Positions 45,489-53,674 are shown, numbered from the stretch's first letter. The stretch is DNA of 64,000 nt from Vreelandella hamiltonii (GCF_014651775.1 NZ_BMXN01000007.1:90382-154381), one strand, 5' to 3'. Notes: a model not told the origin generated them from the letters alone. Numbers and translations are program-made.

Positions 45489-46276
45489 TGACCCGCTTGG
45501 CCACCCAGGAGTTGATCATCGACGTGCCGGGGCGCCGTTCAGGCACCGCGCTGAACCTCACCATCGAGCCGGGGCAGGTGTGGGGCGTGCTGGGCCCCAA
45601 CGGCGCAGGCAAGACCACGCTGCTGCACACTTTGGCCGGGCTTCACGCTCCCCGCTCGGGGCAGGTGCTGCTGGACGACACGCCACTTGGCCAGCTACGC
45701 AGGCGACAAGTGGCCCAGCGGCTGGGGCTGGTGTTTCAGGAGCGGCTGGACGGCTTTCCCGCTACGGTACTGGAGACCGCGCTGATAGGCCGCCACCCCT
45801 ACCTTTCATTGTGGCAGCGGGAAGGTGCCGACGACTACGCCCGCGCCGAGGCCGCGCTGGCCGCGCTGGACGTGGCCCACCTGCGCGACCGCCTGGTGAA
45901 CACGCTCTCCGGCGGCGAACGCCAGCGGGTAGCCGTGGCCACGGTACTGACCCAGGCCCCCAGCCTCTGGCTGGCCGATGAGCCCACCAACCATCTGGAT
46001 TTGCACCATCAAAGTGCGGTGATGGCGCTGATGGCCGAACAGGCCGCCCAGGGCAGCGCGGTGATGATGTGCCTGCACGACCTCAACCTGGCCGCCCGCT
46101 GGTGCGACCACATTTTGCTGCTATACCCCAGCGGCGAAGCCTGCTGGGGCCCCCGGGACACCATGCTGGTACCCAGCGCCCTAGAGCGGCTCTACCGCCA
46201 GCGGCTGGCCACGGTAGAGGTGGATGGCGCGCCGGTGTTCGTGCCCATTCAAGCGCCATTGACCGATCATGAATGA
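45488..46276 (+). CDS. btuD: Cobalamin ABC transporter ATP-binding protein BtuD
   Basis: A 262-residue ABC ATPase. Walker A is GPNGAGKTT (near residue 38), the signature is NTLSGGERQRVAVA, Walker B is LWLADEPTNHLDL, and the switch His is in CLHDLNLAARWC. It belongs to the FecE/BtuD/HmuV group and powers BtuC. ATG 45488 overlaps the btuC stop. The reading frame is open far upstream inside btuC, but protein similarity begins at MTRLATQELIIDV. Confidence 0.93.
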   Translation: MTRLATQELIIDVPGRRSGTALNLTIEPGQVWGVLGPNGAGKTTLLHTLAGLHAPRSGQVLLDDTPLGQLRRRQVAQRLGLVFQERLDGFPATVLETALIGRHPYLSLWQREGADDYARAEAALAALDVAHLRDRLVNTLSGGERQRVAVATVLTQAPSLWLADEPTNHLDLHHQSAVMALMAEQAAQGSAVMMCLHDLNLAARWCDHILLLYPSGEACWGPRDTMLVPSALERLYRQRLATVEVDGAPVFVPIQAPLTDHE

Positions 46277-46290
46277 TTCAAGGAAGCCAC

Positions 46291-47601
46291 ATGTTGCAAG
46301 GTGAAGCACACGCCGCGTTGATCAGCGCCCCCGGCTCCGGCCAGGGCAAATCCATGGTGACGGCGGCACTGGCCCGGCTGCACCGCAATGCCGGGCGCAC
46401 CGTGCGGGTGTTCAAGCACGGCCCCGACTACCTGGACCCCATGGTGCAAGAAGTCGCCTCTGGCCAGCCGATGTACCAGCTTCACCCCTGGATGACCGGC
46501 GAACACGAGTGCCGCTGGCGGCTGGCCAAAGCCGCCCAGGAAGCCGATGTGATTCTGGTGGAAGGCTCCATGGGGCTGTTCGATGGCTCGCCCTCCAGCG
46601 CGGACCTGGCCATGCTGGCGGGTATTCCCGCGCTGCCGGTCATCGATGCCTGGGGCATGGCGCAAACCTTCGGCGCGGTGGCCCAGGGCCTGGCCAACTA
46701 CCACCCGGATCTCGCCATTCACGAAGTGATCGCCAACCGCGTGGGCAGCCCCGGCCACGGCAAACTGCTGGCCGAGAGCATGCCGGAAGGCATTGCCCTG
46801 CTGGGGGCCATTCCCCGCCACGAGGCCATGCAGATCCCCGACCGCCACCTGGGCCTGGTGCAAGCCAGCGAACTGGGCGGCCTGGATGCCCAGCTGGATG
46901 CCGCCGCGAACGTGCTGGAAGAGGCCGGGCTGGGCCGCCTGCCCAAGCGGGTCACGCTCAGCGCTGAGACCCCCACGCCTGCCCCGGCACATCTGCGCGG
47001 CGTGCGTATCGCCATCGCCAAAGACGACGCCTTCGCGTTTCTCTACCGCGCCAATCTCGACGTGCTCGAAGAGATGGGCGCCATGCTGCGCTTCTTCTCG
47101 CCGCTCAATGACACAGTGCTGCCAGAGTGCGATGCCCTGTGGCTGCCCGGCGGCTACCCGGAACTCCATGCCGCCCGCTTCAGCGCCAACCAGCCCATGC
47201 ACGACGCCATTCGCGCCCACCACTGGGCAGGCAAGCCCATACTGGCCGAGTGTGGCGGGCTGATGAGCTGCGTAGAGCAGCTGGTAGATGGCGACGGCAA
47301 CGGCCACGCCATGCTGGGGCTACTGCCCGGCACCGCCAGAATGGCCGGAAAGCTCACTGCGCTAGGGCTGCAAAGCCTGCACACCCAACGCGGCGAACTG
47401 CGCGGCCACACCTACCACCACTCGCTGCTGGACACCTCCCTGAAGCCGCTGGCCCGCACCCGCAAGCTGGCAGGCAGCGAAGCCGAACCGATTTACATCG
47501 AGGGCGCGCTGGTGGCCAGCTACTTCCACGGCTACTTTCCCTCCGCGCCCAGGCTGGTGGCGGACATTTTCACCGGCCAGGCACTGCAGCCTAGCCCGTA
47601 A
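46291..47601 (+). CDS. cobB: Cobyrinic acid a,c-diamide synthase
   Basis: A 436-residue CobB/CbiA protein. It has an N-terminal ATP-binding dethiobiotin-synthetase-like domain (ISAPGSGQGKSMV, then FKHGPDYLDP and EGSMGLFDG). The C-terminal class I glutaminase domain has its nucleophile Cys in LAECGGLMSC near residue 325 and the His region YFHGYFPSAP. It amidates cobyrinate (or hydrogenobyrinate) at the a and c side chains. ATG 46291 has AAGGA 7 bases upstream. ATG 46273 overlapping the btuD stop is an alternative. Confidence 0.92.
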   Translation: MLQGEAHAALISAPGSGQGKSMVTAALARLHRNAGRTVRVFKHGPDYLDPMVQEVASGQPMYQLHPWMTGEHECRWRLAKAAQEADVILVEGSMGLFDGSPSSADLAMLAGIPALPVIDAWGMAQTFGAVAQGLANYHPDLAIHEVIANRVGSPGHGKLLAESMPEGIALLGAIPRHEAMQIPDRHLGLVQASELGGLDAQLDAAANVLEEAGLGRLPKRVTLSAETPTPAPAHLRGVRIAIAKDDAFAFLYRANLDVLEEMGAMLRFFSPLNDTVLPECDALWLPGGYPELHAARFSANQPMHDAIRAHHWAGKPILAECGGLMSCVEQLVDGDGNGHAMLGLLPGTARMAGKLTALGLQSLHTQRGELRGHTYHHSLLDTSLKPLARTRKLAGSEAEPIYIEGALVASYFHGYFPSAPRLVADIFTGQALQPSP

Positions 47602-47707
47602 CGGGCAGGGGAGGCGGGTCGCCGCAAATCAAATATGGAAGGTTTTTCCATAAAGCCCAGTGGGCTATGATAGGGCGACACACACTCCCCAACCCCAAGG
47701 AGCCACC

Positions 47708-48148
47708 ATGAGCTTTTACGTCTACCTTTCCGGCGAGATTCACACCGACTGGCGCGAAGAGATCCAGCGCGGCGCAGAAGCCGCAGGCCTGGACGTGGTC
47801 TTCACCGCCCCGGTGACCGACCACGACGCCTCCGATGCCGCTGGCGACCACCTGGGCAAGCCGGACAACGGCTTCTGGCGTGACCACCAGTCTTCCAAAG
47901 TGAACGCCATCCGCACCCGCACCCTGATCGAACAAGCCGATCTGGTGGTGGTGCGCTTCGGCGACAAGTACAAGCAGTGGAACGCCGCCTTCGATGCAGG
48001 CTACTGCGCAGCCCTGGCCAAGCCCTACATCACGCTGCACAGCGAAGAGATCGTTCACCCGCTGAAAGAAGTCGACGCCCAGGCCCAAGCCTGGTGCACC
48101 ACCACCGATCAGGTCGTGGAAACCCTGCGCTACGTACTGAAAGCGTAA
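47708..48148 (+). CDS. ytoQ: YtoQ family protein
   Basis: A 146-residue YtoQ-type protein. It begins SFYVYLSGEIHTDWREEI and contains APVTDHDASDAAGD and ADLVVVRFGDKYKQWNAAFDAGY, a fold of the nucleoside 2-deoxyribosyltransferase-like type. The biochemical role is not known to me. The start ATG has AAGGAGCC 5 bases upstream. It sits between cobB and cobO, 106 bases after cobB and 25 before cobO, which hints at a link with nucleotide or corrinoid chemistry. Confidence 0.85.
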   Translation: MSFYVYLSGEIHTDWREEIQRGAEAAGLDVVFTAPVTDHDASDAAGDHLGKPDNGFWRDHQSSKVNAIRTRTLIEQADLVVVRFGDKYKQWNAAFDAGYCAALAKPYITLHSEEIVHPLKEVDAQAQAWCTTTDQVVETLRYVLKA

Positions 48149-48173
48149 ATGTAGAACACCCCAAGGAGCCCCC

Positions 48174-48785
48174 ATGCGCGAAAATGCCAAAACCCCGGAA
48201 CGCCATGCCCAGCGCATGGCGGCCAAGCAAAAAATCATGAACGAGCGCATTGCCCGCGCCGACAAAGAGCAGGGCATTTTGCTGGTGCTCACCGGCCCCG
48301 GCAAAGGCAAAAGCAGCTCCGGTTTTGGCATGCTCGCCCGCGCCCTGGGCCACGGCATGAAAGTAGGCGTGGTGCAGTTCATCAAGGGCGCGTTCAGCAC
48401 CGGCGAAGAAGCCTTCTTCCGCAACTTGTCCAACGTGGACTACCACGTCATGGGCGAAGGCTACACCTGGGACACTCAGGACCGCGAACGCGACGTCGCC
48501 GCCGCCAACGCCGCCTGGGCACAAGCCAAGCGCATGCTGCAAGACGACAGCTACCACATGGTACTGCTCGACGAACTCAACATCGCCCTGCGCTACGAGT
48601 ACCTCGACCTGGACCAGGTCCTCGACGACCTGCAAGCCCGCCCCCCCATGCAACACGCCATCGTCACCGGCCGCTACGCCCCCCAACCCCTCATCGACCT
48701 CGCCGACACCGTCACCGAAATGAAAGTCGTCAAACACGCCTTCAAAGACCAAGGCATCAAAGCCCAAAAAGGCATCGAGCTTTGA
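48174..48785 (+). CDS. cobO: Cob(I)yrinic acid a,c-diamide adenosyltransferase
   Basis: A 203-residue CobO/BtuR/CobA-type ATP:corrinoid adenosyltransferase. The P-loop GPGKGKSSSGFGM (near residue 43) is the variant Walker A of this family. VGVVQFIKGAF and LLDELNIALRYEYLD (Walker B-like) follow. It attaches the adenosyl group to reduced corrinoids. AAGGAG precedes the ATG. Last gene of the riboswitch-led cobalamin block. Confidence 0.95.
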   Translation: MRENAKTPERHAQRMAAKQKIMNERIARADKEQGILLVLTGPGKGKSSSGFGMLARALGHGMKVGVVQFIKGAFSTGEEAFFRNLSNVDYHVMGEGYTWDTQDRERDVAAANAAWAQAKRMLQDDSYHMVLLDELNIALRYEYLDLDQVLDDLQARPPMQHAIVTGRYAPQPLIDLADTVTEMKVVKHAFKDQGIKAQKGIEL

Positions 48786-48847
48786 AGTGAGGAGAAAAGT
48801 GGAAGGGGAGAGGAGTGGCTGGTGACTCGTGAGTGTTAGGCTTCGGC

Positions 48848-48955
48848 CCCCGTAGCGCGGCGTAACGCCTGAGCGAGAGCAACGAGCGAAGAAGGCACCC
48901 GCGAAGGCGGCGACCAGCCGCCCCGACCCTGCCACATCCCCCAAAGCGCCACCAA
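48848..48955. repeat. Tandem repeat unit 1 (108 bp)
   Basis: The first of two adjacent near-identical units that start CCCCGTAGCGCGGCGTAACG. It contains GGCGTAACGCC, a GAGCGAGAGCAACGAGCG stretch and a GGCGGC/GCCGCC hairpin (48906-48922). The period is 108 bases. It lies between cobO and the accessory island and is not coding in either direction as far as can be seen. Confidence 0.85.
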
Positions 48956-49063
48956 CCCCGTAGCGCGGCGTAACGCCCGAGCGAGAGTAACGAGCGAGGA
49001 AGGCACCCGCGAAGGCGGCGCCAGCCGCCCCGACCCCGCCACATCCCCACACTCACACTCCCC
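48956..49063. repeat. Tandem repeat unit 2 (108 bp)
   Basis: The second copy differs from the first at a handful of positions (CCTGAG to CCCGAG, AGCAACG to AGTAACG, CGAAGAAGG to CGAGGAAGG, one deleted base near the hairpin). It ends in GCCACATCCCC. The units look like an intergenic palindromic repeat element of this genome. Confidence 0.85.
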
Positions 49064-49358
49064 AAACCACCCCATCCCTTGACCCAGCGCAATTTTTCCA
49101 AAAATCTGCGTGACCAAAGCCAAATTTATCAATAGAGTATGATTAAATCGTAAAAAGCGGCGGTCACGCTAATTTTGGTTATGCTGCCATGCGCCAGACA
49201 TGGTCTATTAGAAACAGTGGTTTATGATTGTTTGAGTGGCTATATAACATCAATAATCATGCTGGCGCGTTCAAAAGTGTTATGTGGAAGAGCGTATAAT
49301 CACACTGTTATGTGTAATCCCAATGCCGCCATGGCAGTAGTACATAAGGAATCGTCGA
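49064..49358. other. AT-rich junction between chromosome and cassette island
   Basis: Base composition drops sharply after about 49090. No gene was recognised. Two copies of GTTATGTG, at 49279 and 49307, match the reverse complement of the left core of the attC at 51739 (CACATAAC), so either may be the left boundary of the first cassette. ATATAAC at 49239 could be a left core, but no convincing attC stem was found. The gene downstream has the ribosome site AAGGAA. Confidence 0.5.
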
Positions 49359-50213
49359 ATGTTTAAGACTGGTGTGAAGAAAGAGGCATTGAAGTCGCTT
49401 GAAAAAGTGCAAGCTGATTACGCTGATCTGTGCGAACGAGCGCAGGTCAAAGCAGAGGAGCTTTTCAAACTGAGGCAGTCTACAAGCTTGGAGCTGATTC
49501 CCGAGGTGGAGGCGTACATCAACAGTCTCGCTAATAGCCCTAAGGATTTCGACAAGAGCTTTGTCGAGTACAAAGCCGAGTTCACAGTTTTCAATAGTAT
49601 CCTGCATGAGCTAGAGCTTGCTGCTAAAGAGGCTCAGGTCAAGGCAGGTGGCGGCGCTGCAGTTGGCGTAGCAGCAGGAGTTGGTACCGCAGCTTTTGCA
49701 CCTACTGCCGCTATGGCAGTGGCTACCACATTTGGTACCGCATCAACTGGAACTGCAATTTCTACTCTGTCTGGTGCTGCAGCCTCTAAAGCAGCCTTAG
49801 CGTGGCTGGGTGGTGGAGCCTTGGCCAAAGGTGGTGCGGGTATGGCCGGCGGTAAGGCCCTGTTAGCGCTAGCCGGCCCAGTAGGCTGGGCAGTTGGCGG
49901 TACTGCTGTTGTTGGTGCAGGTCTGTTTGCCCGAAGCAAGAACGGAAAAATCGCAGATCAAGCCAATGCTGCCCGTAAAGAGCTGGAAGTTCATACGCGT
50001 ACAACCCGATCAGCCATCCTGGAAATCGGACGAATGCTGGAGCAGACTGATAATCATACCAAGGGTATGCGTGAGATGCTGACCAAGCTGAAGCAGGAGG
50101 CACCGCTAGACTATGATCAGTTTGATCTGGAAATGCGCCAAAGCATCGCAGCACTGATTAACCATGTTCACTCACTCTCCGAGCTGCTGAACAAAAAGGT
50201 GGATGTGAGCTGA
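49359..50213 (+). CDS. Uncharacterised protein with Gly/Ala-rich hydrophobic core (cassette gene A)
   Basis: A 284-residue protein I do not recognise by name. Residues 1-95 are helical and charged with coiled-coil character. Residues 96-190 are a Gly/Ala-rich, largely hydrophobic block (GGGAAVGVAAGVGTAAF, then LLALAGPVGWAVGGTAVVG) that could insert in membranes. Residues 191-284 return to a charged helical arm (RSKNGKIADQANAARKELE). No signal peptide or catalytic motif is visible. It lies one base before gene B (50215), in a low-GC two-gene unit inside the integron-like island. A membrane-active partner of the nuclease-like gene B is a guess. Confidence 0.7.
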   Translation: MFKTGVKKEALKSLEKVQADYADLCERAQVKAEELFKLRQSTSLELIPEVEAYINSLANSPKDFDKSFVEYKAEFTVFNSILHELELAAKEAQVKAGGGAAVGVAAGVGTAAFAPTAAMAVATTFGTASTGTAISTLSGAAASKAALAWLGGGALAKGGAGMAGGKALLALAGPVGWAVGGTAVVGAGLFARSKNGKIADQANAARKELEVHTRTTRSAILEIGRMLEQTDNHTKGMREMLTKLKQEAPLDYDQFDLEMRQSIAALINHVHSLSELLNKKVDVS

Positions 50214-50214
50214 T

Positions 50215-51642
50215 ATGGGCTCTAAGAGCAGTGTCGTTCGTGACCAGATTGTCGGGGTGGCTGTGCAGCACCTCAATGAGGTGCGCGAGGCCTCAAAAGA
50301 AGCTGCACTAAATGCTCAAGAAGCTTTGCTAGAAAAGGCATTTGAGCAAGTTGATGGTGCTCGGGCGTGGCTCGTAGATCCTTCAAAACTCCTCGGATCT
50401 GAGGGGGCGAAGCATGGTGAATTTGCTGAAATAGTGGAGGTTCAGATTCGCAATGCTTATTCCATCGTTGATGGAAACGATCCTGTTGCTACATTTGAGG
50501 GAACTACGCGTACTGGTGCTGCAGACTTCTTTGTTGATGGTCAGGCATTTCAGTCGAAATTCTACGGCAACATATCGCAAGGGTTGCGCGCATTTGTCGA
50601 GCACCTAGAGAAGTATCCTGACATGGCCCAGGATGGCGGCCTGATGTTTCCGTCTGACAAGTACGAAACTGTCATGCGGGTGCTTAATGGGGAAGAAACT
50701 GAGCTTGCTGATAAAAGTCAAAGAGCGATCAGGGAGTGGGCAGGCAAGATCGAGGAGCTAACTGGGAAAAAATTTGAAGAGGCAGTTACCCCCAGTGTAT
50801 CTACCTACTCAGATGTCCAGTTGGGAGTAGCGCATGACACACTTGACAGCCATGAAGCCGAACTTGAGGAGATAAATTCTGATCGCCAAGAGCAGATCAG
50901 GTTAGATCACGGCCCATCTTGGGCTGGGGCTGCCCAAGCCGCCGCAGTGGCCGGTGCTGTCAGCGGTGTAATCACTACCGGGATGGCGCTATATACTAAG
51001 GCCCGAGAAGGTAAGAACGTTTTCCGGGGTGAGTTCACAACTGACGACTGGAAGGATGTGGGCTTTGCGGGAGCCAAAGGCTTTGGTACTGGTGCCGTCA
51101 CCGGTGGTGCAATCTATGGCCTGACCAACTATGCCGGCATGGCTGCACCTTTCGCGGCAGCTGTGGTTAGCGCCGGCAAAGGCCTGGCTACGCTGAGCAA
51201 TGAATACATGGCAGGGGAAATCAGTTCCGAGGAGTATTTTGATTTAGGCATGTGTCTGTGTGCCGAATCAGCCATCGTTGGCTTGGCGACAGCAGCTGGA
51301 CAGACCATTATCCCGATACCAGTGCTTGGCGGCATCATCGGATCAATCTCAGGGAAAATGATGTTACAACTGGCGCAGGGTCTTGATGCCAAGCATACGG
51401 AATCCTTGAAGGCGGAAATGGATAGCTTCCTGGCTTCTCTGGACAAGACTTATCAGCGTGTTGTCGATGAGATTAATGCCGAGTTCGATAAGTTGGGCAA
51501 GCTTACTGATGCAGCCTTTGACTTCGACCTGAACTACCAGCTTGCCCTATCGGCCAGCGTTGATCTTGCCATTGCTTACGGTGTTCCCGAAGAGAAAATC
51601 TTGCGCAGCGTAAGCGATGTAGATGATTTCATGCTTGGATGA
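50215..51642 (+). CDS. PD-(D/E)XK-like protein with hydrophobic core (cassette gene B)
   Basis: A 475-residue protein. The N-terminal domain has an arrangement typical of PD-(D/E)XK nucleases: E69/E72 in HGEFAEIVEV, D104 in TGAADFFVDG, and Q113-x-K115 in FQSKFY. PSDKYE (residues 146-151) follows; I recall the pairing of a DG..Q.K motif with PSDKY in uncharacterised proteins. Residues 235-390 hold several Gly/Ala-rich hydrophobic stretches (AAAVAGAVSGVITTGMALY, IIPIPVLGGIIGSISG). The C-terminus is a charged helical region. It starts 2 bases after gene A stops, which implies one unit. Nuclease activity is an inference. A short inverted repeat (AGTTAG/CTAACT) follows the stop. Confidence 0.7.
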   Translation: MGSKSSVVRDQIVGVAVQHLNEVREASKEAALNAQEALLEKAFEQVDGARAWLVDPSKLLGSEGAKHGEFAEIVEVQIRNAYSIVDGNDPVATFEGTTRTGAADFFVDGQAFQSKFYGNISQGLRAFVEHLEKYPDMAQDGGLMFPSDKYETVMRVLNGEETELADKSQRAIREWAGKIEELTGKKFEEAVTPSVSTYSDVQLGVAHDTLDSHEAELEEINSDRQEQIRLDHGPSWAGAAQAAAVAGAVSGVITTGMALYTKAREGKNVFRGEFTTDDWKDVGFAGAKGFGTGAVTGGAIYGLTNYAGMAAPFAAAVVSAGKGLATLSNEYMAGEISSEEYFDLGMCLCAESAIVGLATAAGQTIIPIPVLGGIIGSISGKMMLQLAQGLDAKHTESLKAEMDSFLASLDKTYQRVVDEINAEFDKLGKLTDAAFDFDLNYQLALSASVDLAIAYGVPEEKILRSVSDVDDFMLG

Positions 51643-51738
51643 GTTAGTTGCAGCTAACTGAGCGTAAAAAGAACGCGATACTTTGAAAGGCTGGCGCTAC
51701 TTTATTTGCATGAATATCTTGCCTCGTGGAGTAGGCGC

Positions 51739-51810
51739 ACATAACAAGTAGCTGCACGAGGAAAAATTACTCGCTACGCTCACAATTTTCCGGTGAGCAA
51801 GGCGTTCTGT
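51739..51810 (+). other. attC-like recombination site 1
   Basis: A 72-base imperfect palindrome with the layout of an integron attC. The left core is ACATAAC (51739-51745), and the arms AGCTGCACGAGGAAAAATT and AATTTTCCGGTGAGC pair around TACTCGCTACGCTCAC. The right core is GTTCTGT (51804-51810). The predicted cut (G/TT) is between 51804 and 51805. It follows gene B and marks the right end of the A-B cassette. Confidence 0.8.
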
Positions 51811-51836
51811 CGACGTTTTATACTCCAAGGTGTTCC

Positions 51837-53072
51837 ATGAAAGCTAAAGAGTCGGATCGCATAGGCCGGCGTGGGGTTGCCCTTGTAATGGCAGCGTTCG
51901 AATCCTTGGGGTTTGCGTTCCGGGAGCAGGCTGAAAGCGATTATGGGATAGACGCTCACGCGGAACTAATTAATCACGAGGAACCCACTGGTCAATTGCT
52001 TGCCATCCAGATCAAAGCAGGGGAAAGCTACCTAGAGGAACGTAATGGTAATGGGATTGTGTTTCGCACGGATACCAACCATACCGACTACTGGCTCAAC
52101 CATGCATTGCCGGTAATCGTCTGCATCTGCGATGTTGACAATGATGTGGCATATTGGCAATCCGTGACAATGGAAACGGTATCGTCCACCGGGAAGGGCT
52201 GGAAGGTTGTCCTCCCAGAATCCCAGATATTGAATGCGGCGTCGCTCCCTAAACTTCGTGACCTACTTACGCCAATAGTTGCGAAAAACCGTTACACGAT
52301 CGCCAGTACAGCGGATGTGAGTCACGGGCTGGCGAAACGGTACTCAATTAAGGTTCTGATAAATGGAACCGCCTCCAAGGACGAAATCGCTGCGATCATC
52401 CGGCAGGTTACTTCGGAGGGTGCGAAACGTCGCTATCATCGTAACCATCTGCTCAAGGGAGCATGGGGCGACGCCGACGCGCACGTGGTGTGGACATTTG
52501 TATATCCGAGCGCAGAAGATGAAGCAAATTCCAATCATATCTGTCGCTCGATCTGGATTCACGAGTCTTTGCCGGAAGCGGCTCGCCCGATGGGATTCAA
52601 TGGGGAAAACATCGGTGACGGAATCATTGCAGACTGGAACGAAATGTACTCGGCAATCGGGGAACTGACCGCGACCCGCTCTCAGACTAAAGAGGACTAC
52701 TTGGGATTCGTGGAACCTCGTATTGAGGAAATGAAGCGTCTGCGCATCTCCATGACGGACTTACTCCAAGCAAGGTTGGCTGGTGACATCAATGAACATG
52801 AATTCATGTCCAAGTCAAAGGAATACCGAAGTCGCATTGAGACTCTCCAGGACGAGATGGCTGGGCTTGATTTTCCTCCATTTGAATGTCACGAGGTAGA
52901 CGGCCCTCTCCAGTCCCTGTTCGCTTGCATGGGAAACGTAGCCCTGCATTATTCGGAAAGGGGTATGGAAATGTGGGATGAACGAACGCGACACTTCCTT
53001 GCTGGGAAACAGCTTGAGAACGCGAAAGGCTACGAGGCTGATTTTGGCTACGAATTGAAGAAGGTGAAATAG
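51837..53072 (+). CDS. DUF4365 domain protein (cassette gene)
   Basis: A 411-residue protein. The N-terminal DUF4365 domain (about residues 1-150) has SDYGIDAHAEL (D39) and LLAIQIKAG (Q58-x-K60), the D...QxK pattern of PD-(D/E)XK nuclease folds. The C-terminal half is unfamiliar and has a charged helical segment near residues 285-340. DUF4365 proteins are common in defence and mobile regions. The ATG follows CCAAGG. It lies 27 bases after the attC-1 core and 9 bases before the attC-2 core, so it fills its cassette. Confidence 0.85.
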   Translation: MKAKESDRIGRRGVALVMAAFESLGFAFREQAESDYGIDAHAELINHEEPTGQLLAIQIKAGESYLEERNGNGIVFRTDTNHTDYWLNHALPVIVCICDVDNDVAYWQSVTMETVSSTGKGWKVVLPESQILNAASLPKLRDLLTPIVAKNRYTIASTADVSHGLAKRYSIKVLINGTASKDEIAAIIRQVTSEGAKRRYHRNHLLKGAWGDADAHVVWTFVYPSAEDEANSNHICRSIWIHESLPEAARPMGFNGENIGDGIIADWNEMYSAIGELTATRSQTKEDYLGFVEPRIEEMKRLRISMTDLLQARLAGDINEHEFMSKSKEYRSRIETLQDEMAGLDFPPFECHEVDGPLQSLFACMGNVALHYSERGMEMWDERTRHFLAGKQLENAKGYEADFGYELKKVK

Positions 53073-53077
53073 CATTT

Positions 53078-53147
53078 GTCGACAGAACAAGTCGTTCCAC
53101 CTGACCGCTCGGCTTCGCCTCACGGCGGGTGAACTCTGCCGTTAAAG
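53078..53147 (+). other. attC-like recombination site 2
   Basis: The left end is GTCGACAGAAC (53078-53088), the exact reverse complement of GTTCTGTCGAC at 51804-51814 where the same cassette starts. Inner arms GTTCCACC (53092-53099) and GGGTGAAC (53127-53134) pair around CCGCTCGGCTTCGCCTCACGG. The right core is GTTAAAG (53141-53147). The reciprocal match of cassette start and attC left end is the hallmark of an excisable gene cassette. Confidence 0.85.
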
Positions 53148-53435
53148 ATGCTGCTCCACATCCATACTGTTGTGGAGAATTCGGATGACAACGATCCTGG
53201 ATTCCGTACCGGCTCTGTAAAAGATAACATGACTGCCCTGACTGAACTTTTTGTACCCTGGTTTTATGTCACCCGCATCGCGGCCAATATCAGGTTGGCG
53301 AGCGAGCAGCTTGAAAGCATCGTCAAGCTGCCTGAGGTACGTATCGCGTTGGCGCTTTCCCCACTTTTCGGTGGTGAAGCGGCCTATCTCGACAACGTCT
53401 TTTCGGGCAGAGGCAGTGAGCAGGTATGGACGCAT
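53142..53435 (-). CDS. parE: ParE/RelE-superfamily toxin
   Basis: A 97-residue toxin of the ParE/RelE fold (TASARKDVVEIGRFTTEKWG, core TASARKDVVEIG; then RDTYLRQLDDAFKLLA and SHVIFYRAGTE, VIRILHNSMD). ParE-type toxins poison DNA gyrase, though gyrase as target is inferred from the family. It is encoded downstream of its antitoxin and overlaps it by one base. The stop codon (53144-53142) lies inside the right core of attC 2, so the gene reaches the cassette edge and runs opposite to the cassette array. Confidence 0.9.
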   Translation of the reverse strand: MRPYLLTASARKDVVEIGRFTTEKWGKRQRDTYLRQLDDAFKLLARQPDIGRDAGDIKPGYKKFSQGSHVIFYRAGTESRIVVIRILHNSMDVEQHL

Positions 53436-53674
53436 CAGTGAGCTTCGTTGTCCAGTTCTGTAATAACGCTTTCAAGGGAATACTCTGCGATTCCACTCTG
53501 CTCGCCTTCATCCAGGAGGCGTTGGAGCCGTTCAAGCTTACTTTCCGTTTCTTCAAGCAGACGCAGTCCGGCACGTACCACCTCGCTCACCGAGCCATAG
53601 CGGCCCTTTTCAACCTGAGTGGCTATAAACTCGTCAAAGTGGGGGCCGAGTGTAATGCTGGTATTTCTAGCCAT
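53435..53674 (-). CDS. parD: ParD-family antitoxin
   Basis: A 79-residue ribbon-helix-helix antitoxin. It has NTSITLGPHFDEFIATQV, then GRYGSVSEVVRAGLRLLEE (the ParD dimer core), and ends with the acidic toxin-binding tail LLDEGEQSGIAEYSL. The ATG at 53674 follows AGGAG, and an operator palindrome lies 14 bases upstream. It neutralises the ParE toxin and represses the pair. Its own promoter makes it independent of array expression, as is common for toxin-antitoxin cassettes. Confidence 0.92.
   Translation of the reverse strand: MARNTSITLGPHFDEFIATQVEKGRYGSVSEVVRAGLRLLEETESKLERLQRLLDEGEQSGIAEYSLESVITELDNEAH

Noticed and set aside
49239-49285. Possible attC between ATATAAC and GTTATGT
   Set aside because: The cores pair but the interior shows no stem and the span is too short for a typical site, so it is recorded only as a possible cassette boundary.
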